A stretch of 64,000 bases of DNA from Mycolicibacterium sp. MU0053 (GCF_963378095.1 NZ_OY726397.1:5084001-5148000), one strand, 5' to 3'. Counted from the first letter of the stretch, positions 11,655-21,128 are shown. The notes: generated by a model not told the origin, from the sequence alone. Numbers and translations: made by a program.

Positions 11655-12443
11655 TCAGCCGGCCGGCTTGAGGAGCAATCCCTGGCCCGTCGGCAGGGCG
11701 CAGATCACCACACCCAACTCTGCGGCCACCTCGTCCATGGCCATCCGTTGCTCATCGCGACCGCGTTGGGTGTAGTCGTCGAGGAGCACGACGGCGCCGG
11801 GCACCAACCGCGGCCAGAAATGACGCAGCGCCGCGACTTCGGGTGGTGCACAGTTCATGTCGATATGGAGGAAGGCAATGGTGTCCGTGTCGACCTCAGT
11901 CAAGGTCTCGGGGACCGTGCCCGCGATGATCCGCTGATTGCGCCACTGCGCGAAATTGGCCCGCACACTGTCGGCGGAGTTCGCGTAGATGCCGAAGTCC
12001 AGTGCCGCCTTGCTCTTGGTCAGCGCCCCGGCCTCACGTTCCTCGGCAGTGACGAACCGGGCATCCATCCCGTCGAAGGTGTCCATCAGGTAGAAGGTCT
12101 TACCCAGACGGTCCCAATCGAGATACTGCATCACGGCACTGCTCAGGAAACCGTGGCTGACGCCGCACTCGACGAAGTCACCCTTGAGGTGGCTGGCCGT
12201 GGCCGCCGCCCATAGGCCGACGTGAACCCGCCATTCCCAGTGGTAGAAGTCCTTGCCGCCCAAGGCCTGCACGCCACGCTGGTAGGCGCCCTTGAAGGCC
12301 GGGTCGTCCATGAACGCATGGCTGTTGAAGCAGATCAACGCGTCGTTCGAATAGACACTGGGCAGCACCGTGCGAGGGATCCAATACGCGGTGCGCAAAG
12401 CGAACCAAGCAAGACGGAACTTGACTGACCACGTTTGCGCCAC
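11655..12443 (-). CDS. Sugar O-methyltransferase, tandem paralogue 3 (TylF-like)
   Basis: This 262-residue protein starts at GTG 12443. It has FVECGVSHGFLSSAV as its SAM-binding motif, and HIDMNCAPPEVAALRHFWPRL followed by LLDDY, which corresponds to the metal-binding aspartates of TylF/MycF-type sugar methyltransferases. It is the third of three tandem paralogues (also 12508-13305 and 13403-14188), which share long near-identical stretches. GPL rhamnose and talose carry methyl groups at positions 2, 3 and 4, put on by the Rmt/Mtf enzymes. These three genes are candidates, but which position each methylates cannot be read from the sequence. It ends 25 bp from the convergent gtf. Confidence 0.85.
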   Translation of the reverse strand: MAQTWSVKFRLAWFALRTAYWIPRTVLPSVYSNDALICFNSHAFMDDPAFKGAYQRGVQALGGKDFYHWEWRVHVGLWAAATASHLKGDFVECGVSHGFLSSAVMQYLDWDRLGKTFYLMDTFDGMDARFVTAEEREAGALTKSKAALDFGIYANSADSVRANFAQWRNQRIIAGTVPETLTEVDTDTIAFLHIDMNCAPPEVAALRHFWPRLVPGAVVLLDDYTQRGRDEQRMAMDEVAAELGVVICALPTGQGLLLKPAG

Positions 12444-12507
12444 CCGGTCACGATACCCTGCTGGTCTATGGATATCGTTGGCGTCCTGGAACTTCCGGCG
12501 CCCAGCC

Positions 12508-13305
12508 TCAGTTCGGTGGCTTGATCAGCAAACCCTGACCGGTGGGCAACGCACATATCGACACGCCCAATTCGCGCGCAACGTCATCCATGGCAACGCG
12601 TTGCTCATCCCGGCCCCGGTTCGCATAATCGTCGAGGAGGACGAATGCGCCGGGGGTAAGTCGCGGCCAAAAATGGCGCAGAGCGGCCACTTCGGGTGGA
12701 GCGCAATTCATGTCGATATGTAGGTACGCCACCGATTCCGCGTCGACCTGGTCCAAGGTCTCCGGTACCGCGCCGACGATGATGCGCTGATTGGTCCATT
12801 GTGCGAAGTTCGCCCGCACGCTGTCGACGGAATCGACATACATTCCGTTGCGCACGAGTTCGTCGCTCTTTGCGAGGGCTCCCGACTCGCGTTCACTATC
12901 GGTGATGAAGCGGGGGTCGATTCCCGAGAAGGTGTCGAGCAGGTAGAACGTCTTGCCCAATCGATCCCAATCGAGGTATTCCATGATGGCGCTGCTCAAA
13001 AAGCCGTAGCTGACTCCGCATTCGACGAACTCGCCCTTGAGGTGGCTTGCGCTCGACGCGGCCCACAAACCGACATGCACGCGCCACTGCCATTGATACC
13101 AATCTTCGTCGCCGAGCGCGCGGGCGCCTCGCTGGTAGGCGCGCTGAAAGTCCGGGTCGTCCACGAAGGAGTGGCTGTTGAAACAGATCAGCGCGTCGTT
13201 CGAGTACACATTGGGTAGCAGTTTGCGTGCGACCCAGTACTCGGCACGGATGGCGCGCAACCAAAGGCGGGTGCGTCCAGAAATTTTGCTCACTACAGCG
13301 GCCAC
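12508..13305 (-). CDS. Sugar O-methyltransferase, tandem paralogue 2 (TylF-like)
   Basis: This 265-residue protein starts at GTG 13305. Motifs are the same as in its neighbours: FVECGVSYGFLSSAIMEYLDWDRLG, FLLDTFxGIDPRF-type, HIDMNCAPPEVAALRHFWPRL, LLDDY, and the end ALPTGQGLLIKP. A GTG a few codons inside (VSKISG) is an alternative start. It lies 64 bp upstream of the third copy and 97 bp downstream of the first. Duplicates this similar in a GPL locus suggest recent duplication followed by division of the methylation positions. That reading is inference. Confidence 0.85.
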   Translation of the reverse strand: MAAVVSKISGRTRLWLRAIRAEYWVARKLLPNVYSNDALICFNSHSFVDDPDFQRAYQRGARALGDEDWYQWQWRVHVGLWAASSASHLKGEFVECGVSYGFLSSAIMEYLDWDRLGKTFYLLDTFSGIDPRFITDSERESGALAKSDELVRNGMYVDSVDSVRANFAQWTNQRIIVGAVPETLDQVDAESVAYLHIDMNCAPPEVAALRHFWPRLTPGAFVLLDDYANRGRDEQRVAMDDVARELGVSICALPTGQGLLIKPPN

Positions 13306-13402
13306 CTTAATGTTCGACTTCTACAGCCTGCAGGGAAGTTGTACCTGCGCGCCGAATACCCTACCCACGAGGCGTATTCAGCCAGCTGCCCGTTTCGGAC
13401 CG

Positions 13403-14188
13403 TCATGCCGGCTTGACCAGCAGTCCCTGACCCGTGGGCAGCGCGCATATCGGAACGTTCAGTTCGATCGCCAGTTCGTCCATCGCCCGGCGCTGCTCGT
13501 CGAAGCCTCGATAAGCGTAATCGTCCAGGAGGACAAAGGCACCGGGAGTGAGCCGCGGCCAGAAGTGCCGTAACGCAGCGACTTCAGGTGGTGCGCAGTT
13601 CATGTCGATGTGGAGGAACGCGACCGCGTCAGAGTCGACCTGATCAAGCGTTTCTGGAACCGCACCGACGATGATGCGGTGGTTGCGCCACTGCGCGAAA
13701 TTCGCCCGAACACTGTCGACCCCGCTGACATAGGTCCCGTGTTGCAGACTGCGCTCACTCTTTTTCACCGCCCCCGCGTCGCGCTCACCGTCGGTGATGA
13801 ATCGAGGATCGATACCCGCGAACGTGTCCAGCAGGAAGAACGTCTTTCCGAGTTCGTCCCAATCGAGATGCTCCATCACGGCGCTGCTCAAGAAACCGAA
13901 GTTGACACCGCACTCCACGAAATCGCCCTCTAGACGGCTCGCACTTTTGGCCGCCCACAAGCCGACGTGCACGCGCCAATGCCACTGGTACCAGTCGAGG
14001 TCGCCCACTGCGCGCGCGCCGCGCTGGTAGGCCCTTTGGAATTCCGGATCGTCCAGGAACGCATGGCTGTTGAAGCAAATCAGGCCATCGTTGGCGTACA
14101 CCTTCGGCAGCAACTTTCGCGCCAGCCAATACTGGCCGCGTACCACCTTGACCGCCAGACGCGCACTAGCCGACAGTTCGTTGGCCAT
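13403..14188 (-). CDS. Sugar O-methyltransferase, tandem paralogue 1 (TylF-like)
   Basis: I chose ATG 14188 (MANELSASARLAVKV) because it lies directly next to the stop of the upstream gene at 14190, which suggests translational coupling. A longer in-frame extension upstream reads as shadow of that neighbour. The product is 261 residues with FVECGVNFGFLSSAVMEHLDWDELG, FAGIDPRFITDGERDAG, HIDMNCAPPEVAALRHFWPRL and LLDDY. These are the SAM and metal-site motifs shared by the other two tandem copies. The expected role is methylation of GPL sugar hydroxyls. Confidence 0.87.
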   Translation of the reverse strand: MANELSASARLAVKVVRGQYWLARKLLPKVYANDGLICFNSHAFLDDPEFQRAYQRGARAVGDLDWYQWHWRVHVGLWAAKSASRLEGDFVECGVNFGFLSSAVMEHLDWDELGKTFFLLDTFAGIDPRFITDGERDAGAVKKSERSLQHGTYVSGVDSVRANFAQWRNHRIIVGAVPETLDQVDSDAVAFLHIDMNCAPPEVAALRHFWPRLTPGAFVLLDDYAYRGFDEQRRAMDELAIELNVPICALPTGQGLLVKPA

Positions 14189-14189
14189 C

Positions 14190-15191
14190 TCATGCCGCCC
14201 GTAACACGAAGGCGGTCTGGTCACCACGGCCCTCTCGATTGAGCCGTTCCGACCGCCGTTCCCAACGCCACATCTGCTTGGGTCCGAAGATCCGCAGCAA
14301 TTCGACGAAACTCTTGATCTCGGGTAGCGCAATGTCACGCCGGTAGGCTTCGCTCCCGAAGAACTGCGAGGAGTTCGAATCATCCCAGGTGTCCACCACC
14401 TGCAGCCCCACCGCCTCCGCCGCCAACGCCATTCCGCGCCTCGAGGGCACCAGGGTATGCCGGGGCGCGTCGATCAGGCACCAGTGCGCTCCGTAGACCG
14501 ACCATGCTTCCGACGAGGTAGTCGGCAGTCGAACCAGGCAGATCCCGTCGGGCGCCAACCTCTCGCGCGCGGCCTGGAGGGTCGCGACCGGATCCGGAAC
14601 ATGCTCCAGCGAATGGTTGAACATGATGAGGTCGAACTCACCCTCGACCTCGCCCATGAATCGCTTAGTGATCGGCACGCCGGATGGCGTCCGGGTGTCA
14701 GCCTCGATGAAAGGGTCCGCGCCGGCGAGGTCGGTGAACCCCACTCTGGCCAACCGCTCGAGCAGCCCGCCGCCGCCGCAGCCGACATCCAAGACTCGCG
14801 CCTGGCGACCCACGTTCAACAGCCCCAGCATTCGGACGACGTCGCCGCTGGCATCGCGAGTCCCGACCAGCGAACGGATTCCCGGGGGCAGCGCCGCGAT
14901 TATCCGGCCGATGAACTTCCCGCCGGTCCCTAATGAAAAGCGATCCTGCTGCATCGTGAGCCAGGGGAACACGCCCGCTTCCACGGGAGCATTGTAGGAA
15001 TAGTATTTGCGGGGATAGTGCCGGGCGAGTTCTTCGCCTTCGAGCACGGTCAATATCTGCAACGTATCGCAGCCCACGCACACGTAATACTCGAACAGCT
15101 CGCGGGTTCCGTAATACATCTCTTTGACCGAGATGACCAGGTGTGGGCCAGTCGATCCGCAGGCCCGGCAGCTTTCGTCGACTTCGTTCAT
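14190..15191 (-). CDS. Class I SAM methyltransferase with N-terminal Cys4 motif
   Basis: This 333-residue protein starts MNEVDESCRACGSTG. Two cysteine pairs (CxxC near residues 8-11 and CVGC near 37-40) look like a small zinc-binding module ahead of the methyltransferase fold. The SAM motif is VLDVGCGGGGLLERLA (about residue 134), followed by NHSLEHVPDPVATL, typical of the Methyltransf_11/23 group. A similar layout occurs in sugar C- and O-methyltransferases. In this locus it probably modifies a GPL sugar or the lipid. It is a different family from the three genes downstream, to which it is joined by a 1-bp gap. Confidence 0.8.
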   Translation of the reverse strand: MNEVDESCRACGSTGPHLVISVKEMYYGTRELFEYYVCVGCDTLQILTVLEGEELARHYPRKYYSYNAPVEAGVFPWLTMQQDRFSLGTGGKFIGRIIAALPPGIRSLVGTRDASGDVVRMLGLLNVGRQARVLDVGCGGGGLLERLARVGFTDLAGADPFIEADTRTPSGVPITKRFMGEVEGEFDLIMFNHSLEHVPDPVATLQAARERLAPDGICLVRLPTTSSEAWSVYGAHWCLIDAPRHTLVPSRRGMALAAEAVGLQVVDTWDDSNSSQFFGSEAYRRDIALPEIKSFVELLRIFGPKQMWRWERRSERLNREGRGDQTAFVLRAA

Positions 15192-15258
15192 TTTCCCTCC
15201 CAGTCAATGTTCGTTGTCCAGCTCGTTGACCCCGCACCGACCAGGACGTGCATCAGCG

Positions 15259-16527
15259 TCAGGCCGGCCGCCTCGAGTCGGCGAACTTCTCCACCACGTC
15301 GGCGGCGTTGATCACGCTGTCCGCTGGTTTGGACATGGCGGTCGCGAGTTCGCGGGCGCGGCCGGCGTAGCCCGGTGCCAGGATGCGGCGAAGGTCGGCC
15401 ACCAGATTGTCGCGGTTGGATTTCGAAAAGCGCCGGGTGGTACCCACTTTCAGGCGCTTGATCTGGCCGCCCCAGAGCGCTTGATTCGCATCCATCGACA
15501 GGATCAGCGTCGGAACTCCGGCGCGCAGGCTCGCGGCGGTCGTACCCGAGCCGCCGTGATGGACCACCGCGCGGCATGTCGGGAAGACCGCCGCATAGTT
15601 CACCGCGCCCACCACCTTGACGTGGTCGGGGAGGTCGACCTGGCTGAAGTCGCTCCACCCGGCGCATACCAGCGCGCGCTCCCCCAACTGCGCACACGCC
15701 GAGCCGATCATTGCCACCGTCTCCGCTGGCGATTCGACCGGCATGCTGCCGAAGCCGAAGCAGATCGGCGGTGTCCCGGCGGCGATCCACGACAACACCT
15801 CGTCATCGGATTCGGTCGCCAATTCCATGGTCAAGGTGCCGACGAAGGGTCGCTTGTCCCGCCATCGGGACCACTCGGCCGCCAGGCCAGGGAATGCCGC
15901 ATCGTCGTAGGCCTGAACTTCCAGCGATCCGCGGTCGGCGATGCGTCGCGAGGTGGGTCCGGTGGCCCTCGGCAGGCCGAGTTCCCGCCGCTGGGCATCC
16001 TCGACCTTCTTGTTCAACCGCCAACCCAGCCAGTCGAACACCGTCATCGCTGTTCGACCCAGCGGCGACGGCAACAGCGTGACAAGCTGACCATTGGGCC
16101 GCATCGGGATGTGGTGCACAGTCACCAACGGGATGTCGTGGTACTCGGCCACATTGGCGGCCGGCTCCTGATAGCTCTGCCCCGCGATCAACACGTCGGC
16201 GTCCTCGGTCGCCGCCGTCAGCGTGGTGTTCATCTGGGCCCAGGATTCGTCGCTACGAGCCCACATCTCGCGCCACAATCCGCGGATCTCCCGGACTTTC
16301 CAGAACCGGTGCAGGACGAACGTCCAGAAGCTGCGGTAGACGTCCAGCCACGTCTTGGTATCCAGCCCATAGGCGACCGCTTCCAAGCCTGCCGACTCGG
16401 TGAAATCGACCAGGTCCGGCGGGACGGCCATCACCACGGAGTGTCCTCTGCGCTGCAGTTCCCGGCCGACAAAGACGGAAGGCTCGATATCGCCTCGGGT
16501 TCCGTAACTGGCCAACACAAACTTCAT
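15259..16527 (-). CDS. gtf: GPL glycosyltransferase (GT1 family)
   Basis: This 422-residue protein begins MKFVLASYGTRGDIEPS and carries HHGGSGTTAASLRAGVPTLIL near residue 320. It is one of three GT1 paralogues in the locus, with 10377-11630 and 22302-23570. Rapid-growing GPL producers use Gtf1 for the 6-deoxytalose on alloThr, Gtf2 for the rhamnose on alaninol, and in some species Gtf3 for an extra rhamnose. Three genes here fit that set, but I cannot assign each number. It is followed 67 bp later by the Cys-motif methyltransferase on the same strand. Confidence 0.9.
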   Translation of the reverse strand: MKFVLASYGTRGDIEPSVFVGRELQRRGHSVVMAVPPDLVDFTESAGLEAVAYGLDTKTWLDVYRSFWTFVLHRFWKVREIRGLWREMWARSDESWAQMNTTLTAATEDADVLIAGQSYQEPAANVAEYHDIPLVTVHHIPMRPNGQLVTLLPSPLGRTAMTVFDWLGWRLNKKVEDAQRRELGLPRATGPTSRRIADRGSLEVQAYDDAAFPGLAAEWSRWRDKRPFVGTLTMELATESDDEVLSWIAAGTPPICFGFGSMPVESPAETVAMIGSACAQLGERALVCAGWSDFSQVDLPDHVKVVGAVNYAAVFPTCRAVVHHGGSGTTAASLRAGVPTLILSMDANQALWGGQIKRLKVGTTRRFSKSNRDNLVADLRRILAPGYAGRARELATAMSKPADSVINAADVVEKFADSRRPA

Positions 16528-16590
16528 CGCGGATCGCGCCCTCTCACGTGTCGCGGCGCCAGCCGTGCTGCGTCAGTATGCGAAGACTGG

Positions 16591-17397
16591 TCATTCCTTG
16601 CGCCAGAGCACTCCGGTGCCGTCGATCTCGACGATCTCGGCAGAGATCCCATGCGTGGCGCGGAAATCCGTCACGGCCTGCCGACACCCATCGATGGCGT
16701 GGTAGTCATCGATGATGCAGAACCCGCCCGGGGACAACCGCGAATAAAGACCATCCAGGCCTTGGATCGTGGATTCGTAGAGATCGCCGTCGAGTCGCAG
16801 CACCGCAATGCGTTCGATCGGAGCGTCGCCCAGGGTGTCTTTGAACCAACCCGGCAGGAATCGAACCTGGTCGTCCAGCAATCCGTAGCGCTCAAAGTTG
16901 GCCCTGACGTCCTTCTCCGAGACCGCCAGGATCGGCGCGGCCAGATGAAGCCGGTCGCCCTTGTCCGCCTTGTAGTTTGCCGCATCAGGCGGCGGCACAC
17001 CGGCGAAGGAATCCGCGAGCCAGACACATCGCGTCTGATCCCCGTACGCCGACAGGACGGCGCGCATCAGGATCGACGCTCCGCCGCGCCACACGCCGCA
17101 TTCGACCAGATCACCGGGGACGTCCTCGGTCAGCACCGTCTCCACGCACTGTTGCAGGCTGGTGAGCCGCGTCATCCCGATCATGGTGAGGGCATCCGCC
17201 GGCCAGTCCAGACCCAAGTCGCGCTTGCGCTGATCGAACGGGCGCTTGCGCACCAACATGAAGTTGCCGATCTTGAAGACGGGTCGGTGCAACCAGTCCC
17301 ATCCCACAGGTACCAGCTCATCGTTTCCGTACCTGGTCAAATCCTGCCGAAGCAGGTCTAGATAGGCAGATCGGCTATCACGATCAGTCACGGTCAA
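16591..17397 (-). CDS. TylF/MycF-family sugar O-methyltransferase
   Basis: This 268-residue protein has the full TylF-family signature: DLVECGVWRGGASILMRA (about residue 93), WLADSFAGVPPPD, VLRLDGDLYESTIQGLDGLY, and GGFCIIDDYHA. The Asp residues in LRLDGD and IIDD bind the catalytic metal in macrocin and mycinamicin methyltransferases. The first codon is TTG 17397, and GTG 17391 is an equally possible start. MtfD/Rmt proteins of GPL loci belong to this family, so it probably methylates a GPL rhamnose or talose hydroxyl. It lies 63 bp upstream of the gtf on the same strand. Confidence 0.87.
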   Translation of the reverse strand: MTVTDRDSRSAYLDLLRQDLTRYGNDELVPVGWDWLHRPVFKIGNFMLVRKRPFDQRKRDLGLDWPADALTMIGMTRLTSLQQCVETVLTEDVPGDLVECGVWRGGASILMRAVLSAYGDQTRCVWLADSFAGVPPPDAANYKADKGDRLHLAAPILAVSEKDVRANFERYGLLDDQVRFLPGWFKDTLGDAPIERIAVLRLDGDLYESTIQGLDGLYSRLSPGGFCIIDDYHAIDGCRQAVTDFRATHGISAEIVEIDGTGVLWRKE

Positions 17398-17644
17398 AAA
17401 ACTGCCCCAATCTCCATACCGGCAAACCGGGATAAGCCTAGCCCCCCATCGACACGTTGGTGCGCAATCGGGTTCGCCTTCAGCCGTTGGGGCCGAGGGC
17501 TTTTGGTGTCTTGTCGGTCGATTTCAAACGCCACGCTGAGTTTTGGGCGAAGTTGCACCGGACGTCTGTAGACGCGGCTCCGAGGCAAAAAGGAATCTTG
17601 CGCCGATGCTGGCAAAGAAATGCTCACACCTGGCGGCCCTCCCG
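17398..17644. other. 247-bp gap between methyltransferase genes; no gene seen
   Basis: Short open frames on the plus strand here have no family-like pattern and overlap the neighbours. No clear terminator was found. The gap is longer than most in the minus-strand GPL cluster and could hold an internal promoter for the downstream TylF-gtf-methyltransferase run. Confidence 0.35.
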
Positions 17645-18463
17645 CTAGCGGAACACGGCGCGCGGCAGATGCTTCGATTCCGCCGCCCGGTGGACCACCA
17701 CCACCGAGTCGAAAACCTCGATCCTGTCGATGATCGTCGTGGCGAACGGCACCCGGACCTCCTTGACCCGTTTCTGGTGGCCTTCCATGAGTTGGTACAC
17801 CGAACTCATCTGCTGGTAGTGGGCGTGCATGGCGTCCATCAGCCACTTGGTGAAGTCGACGAATGATTCGCGCTGGTCACGGTAGAGCGTCCAGTAATTG
17901 GCGCAGACGTCTTCGACGATGTAGACCCCTCCCGGCTTGAGGCGGGGGAACAAATACTGGAACGAGGCGATCATCTGCTTGTTCGTGTGTCCACCGTCAT
18001 CGAGCACGGTGTCGAACGGGCCGAACTCCTCGAGCACGCTGCTCAAGAAACTGGTGTCGGTTTGATCGCCAACCCGCACGTGGATGTCGTTTTGCGGGTC
18101 GTCGTACTGCGCGACCTTCGGGCTGATGTCGAGCCCGACGATGGTCGCGTCCGGAAGGTATTCCCGCCACATCCGCAGCGAGCCGCCCCGGTCCACGCCG
18201 ATCTCGAGCATCCGTTCGGTGCGGGTCAGCACCGATTGGTAGATGGGGAAATAGTGGCGCAGCTTATGGACGTTCTCGGTGGTCTCGAACACCCGCCCGA
18301 TGGCGGTGTCGCCGGGCGCGCTGTCGTCTGACCGCATCGGCACCTGTCGCGCCAGGTCGGGCCCCAGAGCGTCGAGCATGCGCTGCCGGTCTTTGTAGGC
18401 GTAACGCCGGGTAACGAACGGAGGCTTCGGCTGCAACGCCAGTCGGAATGTGCGCACCGTCAC
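17645..18463 (-). CDS. SAM-dependent O-methyltransferase (MycE-like)
   Basis: This 272-residue protein starts at GTG 18463. After about 80 residues it reads RMLEIGVDRGGSLRMWREYLP (SAM motif I), then IVGLDISP, FDTVLDDGGHT and LFPRLKPGGVYIVEDV. This resembles the mycinamicin 2''-O-methyltransferase MycE group, in which DDGGH carries metal-binding and catalytic residues. It is a further candidate GPL sugar methyltransferase, from a lineage distinct from the TylF-like genes. It is on the same strand as the atf gene that ends 170 bp upstream. Confidence 0.82.
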   Translation of the reverse strand: MTVRTFRLALQPKPPFVTRRYAYKDRQRMLDALGPDLARQVPMRSDDSAPGDTAIGRVFETTENVHKLRHYFPIYQSVLTRTERMLEIGVDRGGSLRMWREYLPDATIVGLDISPKVAQYDDPQNDIHVRVGDQTDTSFLSSVLEEFGPFDTVLDDGGHTNKQMIASFQYLFPRLKPGGVYIVEDVCANYWTLYRDQRESFVDFTKWLMDAMHAHYQQMSSVYQLMEGHQKRVKEVRVPFATTIIDRIEVFDSVVVVHRAAESKHLPRAVFR

Positions 18464-18633
18464 GAAACCCTGTGCCGGTCAACGCAAATAGGCTCTTTGG
18501 GAGCTCTGCAAAACGCCATGCGGATCAGCTTACTCGCCATACTTGGCAACGCCGTCAAATTTTGCCGTGAGCTGACGCGACGTCGTCAAACAGCTCGAGG
18601 TTCCGCTCCGGGGACACGTTCCCAGCAGGTCGC

Positions 18634-19719
18634 TCAGCCGGACGCAGCCGGGCCCACCCCGGCTTGGGCCCTCGGATCGGTGTGCTTCGGCTTGACGCGG
18701 GACTTCAACGCCAACGCTCGCTTTTCCACCAGGAACCAGCTCGCTGCGGCCAACGGCAGGGTGGCCGCCACCGAGATCACGAAGAACAGGAACGGGTTCA
18801 TGCTCGCAAGCCCCGCGACTGCCAGCAGCTGCTGCACCGGGAAGGCGTAGATGTACATGCCGTAGGACACGTCCGTCCTGATGTTCAGGCGCTTCTGCTT
18901 GAGCAGCACGCCCGAGACAACCACCGCGTACGCCAGCGGCAGCCCGGCGACAATCCGGTAGTCCGGCAGCGCGCCGGCCGCCACCACGATGGCGACGCAG
19001 ACTGCGACGAGCGACCATCGCGCGGGAATGACATCACGCCAGTGGTAGAGCACCGCGCCTGCGGCGAACATGATCGCGCAGCGCATGGCGAGCTGGGGAA
19101 TGGTCCATACCCCGGGGAACGTCAGCGGCGGCAACATCGCCGCCCCGATTGTCGCCAGCACCAAGATCACCGGCGACACCCAGCGGAACTTCGCCAGCCC
19201 CGCGATGCCGAGGCCGACGACCGCGAGATAGCACATCAGCTCCCAGATCAGCGACCACAGCGACGCATTCCAGATGCCCGCGAAGGGGATGTCCGCCGGC
19301 GTGCCGCCGACATCGAAGTGGAGGTGGATCACCCCCAGGTTCTTCAGCACATACTCGATCGGGGCGCTGGACATCAGTAGCCGCATGGGTGAGCCACCCT
19401 GGATGGCCACGCTCACCGGGGCAATCACGAACGCCGTGACGAACAGGCAAATGTAGAAGCCGGGCAGAATCCGCAGCGCGCGAGCCGCGAGGTACGAACG
19501 GACATTCGGGTTACGCAACCAGCTCGCAGTGATCAGGAAACCCGACAGCGCGAAAAACCCGTCGACGCCCACGGAGAACAACAACTGCAGAACGACCGGC
19601 GACGATACGGCATGACCAGTGACCGGAAACGAGTGGAACAAGATCACTTCCGTCGCAAGCACCAGACGAAGCGCGTTCAACGCATTGTTGCGCGGATCGA
19701 ACGCAATCCCGAGCTTCAT
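18634..19719 (-). CDS. atf1: Membrane acyltransferase, acyltransferase_3 family (Atf-like)
   Basis: This 361-residue protein begins MKLGIAFDPRNNALNALRLVLATEVILFHSF. The conserved R and H of acyltransferase_3 (NALRLxxAxxVxxxHS) are in the first helix. It has about ten hydrophobic helices and the typical SLWSLIWELMCY motif. The start has a strong GGAGG ribosome site. In GPL producers Atf1 acetylates the 6-deoxytalose at hydroxyls 3 and/or 4, and the location fits. The name rests on position and family only. Confidence 0.83.
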   Translation of the reverse strand: MKLGIAFDPRNNALNALRLVLATEVILFHSFPVTGHAVSSPVVLQLLFSVGVDGFFALSGFLITASWLRNPNVRSYLAARALRILPGFYICLFVTAFVIAPVSVAIQGGSPMRLLMSSAPIEYVLKNLGVIHLHFDVGGTPADIPFAGIWNASLWSLIWELMCYLAVVGLGIAGLAKFRWVSPVILVLATIGAAMLPPLTFPGVWTIPQLAMRCAIMFAAGAVLYHWRDVIPARWSLVAVCVAIVVAAGALPDYRIVAGLPLAYAVVVSGVLLKQKRLNIRTDVSYGMYIYAFPVQQLLAVAGLASMNPFLFFVISVAATLPLAAASWFLVEKRALALKSRVKPKHTDPRAQAGVGPAASG

Positions 19720-19906
19720 CCGCCTCCTCAGTTCCCGGTCAGCCGCGCAATCGTATCCCCAGATTGGCTACAGCCGTAGAACTTTCACCCCTGTGGGGCG
19801 GCAGATCATCAGCTGAAGTTCGCCGACAATCGCGATATTCTTCAGTGCCTCAGGTCAGAGCCTGATACGAGTTGCCGATCACGTTTGCTGAAATTGCACG
19901 GATCGG

Positions 19907-20884
19907 TCAGGCCCAGGTCCCCTTGCGCCCGTGCGCAATCGCGACCCCTTCGTACAGCGGCTTCATGAATTTGCGGGAGAACCGGTACAGCAGGTTGAAC
20001 TGACCACGGAAGTCGTCGAGCGCCGTCCGGAAGCCTGCTTCGCCGGCTTGGAACGCCGTGAACACCCGGTCCAGCTCGGATTCGTCCCAGGATTCGTCGC
20101 GCGCGGCCGCCCGCAGCACCTCATAGGAAACGGTCAGCCAGTCCGTCCCGAATGGTTCGGCGATGGGACCGGAATCGCGTTGCCGTCGAAGCCCCGGCTC
20201 GATGAACTCGTCAACCGCGCTCTTGTCTCCGGTGTCGAGCTCGATCGGAAGGATGGCGGAAATTCGCTTCAGTTCCCGACGCCAATCCTCGAGCAAGTTG
20301 CCGTAGTCGACGAATACTCTTGGCAGACCGCGCGTCTCCCGCTCGGCCAGCAGATTGTATTTGAGCCACAGGGAGCTCGCGAGCTGCGGTGTGGCCTTCA
20401 TGAACTTCGACAGTGAGGCGCTGACCTCTTGGGGTTCACGTACCGCCAACACGGCGGCAATGTCGTAACCGGTCATACGGGCCGCATCGAACCACGCCTT
20501 ACACAACACTGAGATGTGTAGGACCTTGATCACCACCAGGGGCGCGTCCGGCAGTGTCCGCAGGTAGGCCGCGATGTCGGCGGTGAAGGCCGCCTGCTCG
20601 GCGTCGCTGACCGCACCTTCGGCCTGCAGCCGAAGCGTGGGATCGAAATAGCTACTGCCATGTCGGTAGAGGAACTTCTCGTTGAGGTGCAGCGCGGCCC
20701 GCGGCTCCCAGTACCCGCGCGGATTGTTCGCGTCCGCACCGAGCATGCCAGGCGGAAGCGTCGCGCCGCTCAATGACAGCACCCGGGTAAGCGCGGAGGT
20801 GCCCGAGCGCCCCATTCCCAAGACAAATACGATGACGGGCCGCTGTTGCGTTCCGGTCCCGCCGCCGGCGCTCACGAACAACAT
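19907..20884 (-). CDS. Sulfotransferase-family protein in the GPL locus
   Basis: This 325-residue protein has the PAPS-binding P-loop VFVLGMGRSGTSALTRVL at about residues 19-36. Later it has AVLAVREPQEVSASLSKF, the 3'-phosphate-binding R...S region, and FVDYGNLLEDW. The family transfers sulfate from PAPS to carbohydrate or lipid hydroxyls, although some members act otherwise. Sulfated GPLs have been described in the M. fortuitum group, so a role in GPL sulfation is possible. This is inference from location. It lies between the epimerase and the acyltransferase on the same strand, with gaps of 187 bp (to atf) and 244 bp (to the epimerase). Confidence 0.8.
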   Translation of the reverse strand: MLFVSAGGGTGTQQRPVIVFVLGMGRSGTSALTRVLSLSGATLPPGMLGADANNPRGYWEPRAALHLNEKFLYRHGSSYFDPTLRLQAEGAVSDAEQAAFTADIAAYLRTLPDAPLVVIKVLHISVLCKAWFDAARMTGYDIAAVLAVREPQEVSASLSKFMKATPQLASSLWLKYNLLAERETRGLPRVFVDYGNLLEDWRRELKRISAILPIELDTGDKSAVDEFIEPGLRRQRDSGPIAEPFGTDWLTVSYEVLRAAARDESWDESELDRVFTAFQAGEAGFRTALDDFRGQFNLLYRFSRKFMKPLYEGVAIAHGRKGTWA

Positions 20885-21128
20885 CCCCGGGTCGGGGTCA
20901 ATCCCTCAGGCTGCCTAACAGATTCGGTCATCAGAACCTCCGGTCGGGCCATCCTTGCTTTACAAGTTTGGTCCACTGAGTCAACAGTGACCGCTTGTCC
21001 CGACGTTAGCTGTGGGTAGACGTCGTCCGCAAGAGGCAAGCGACATAATTGCCATTGTGTGTACCGCTTTTGGGACACCCTATCCGGCGGGGAGACTCGG
21101 GATCGACCGGCCCACCGGCCATTTCGAT

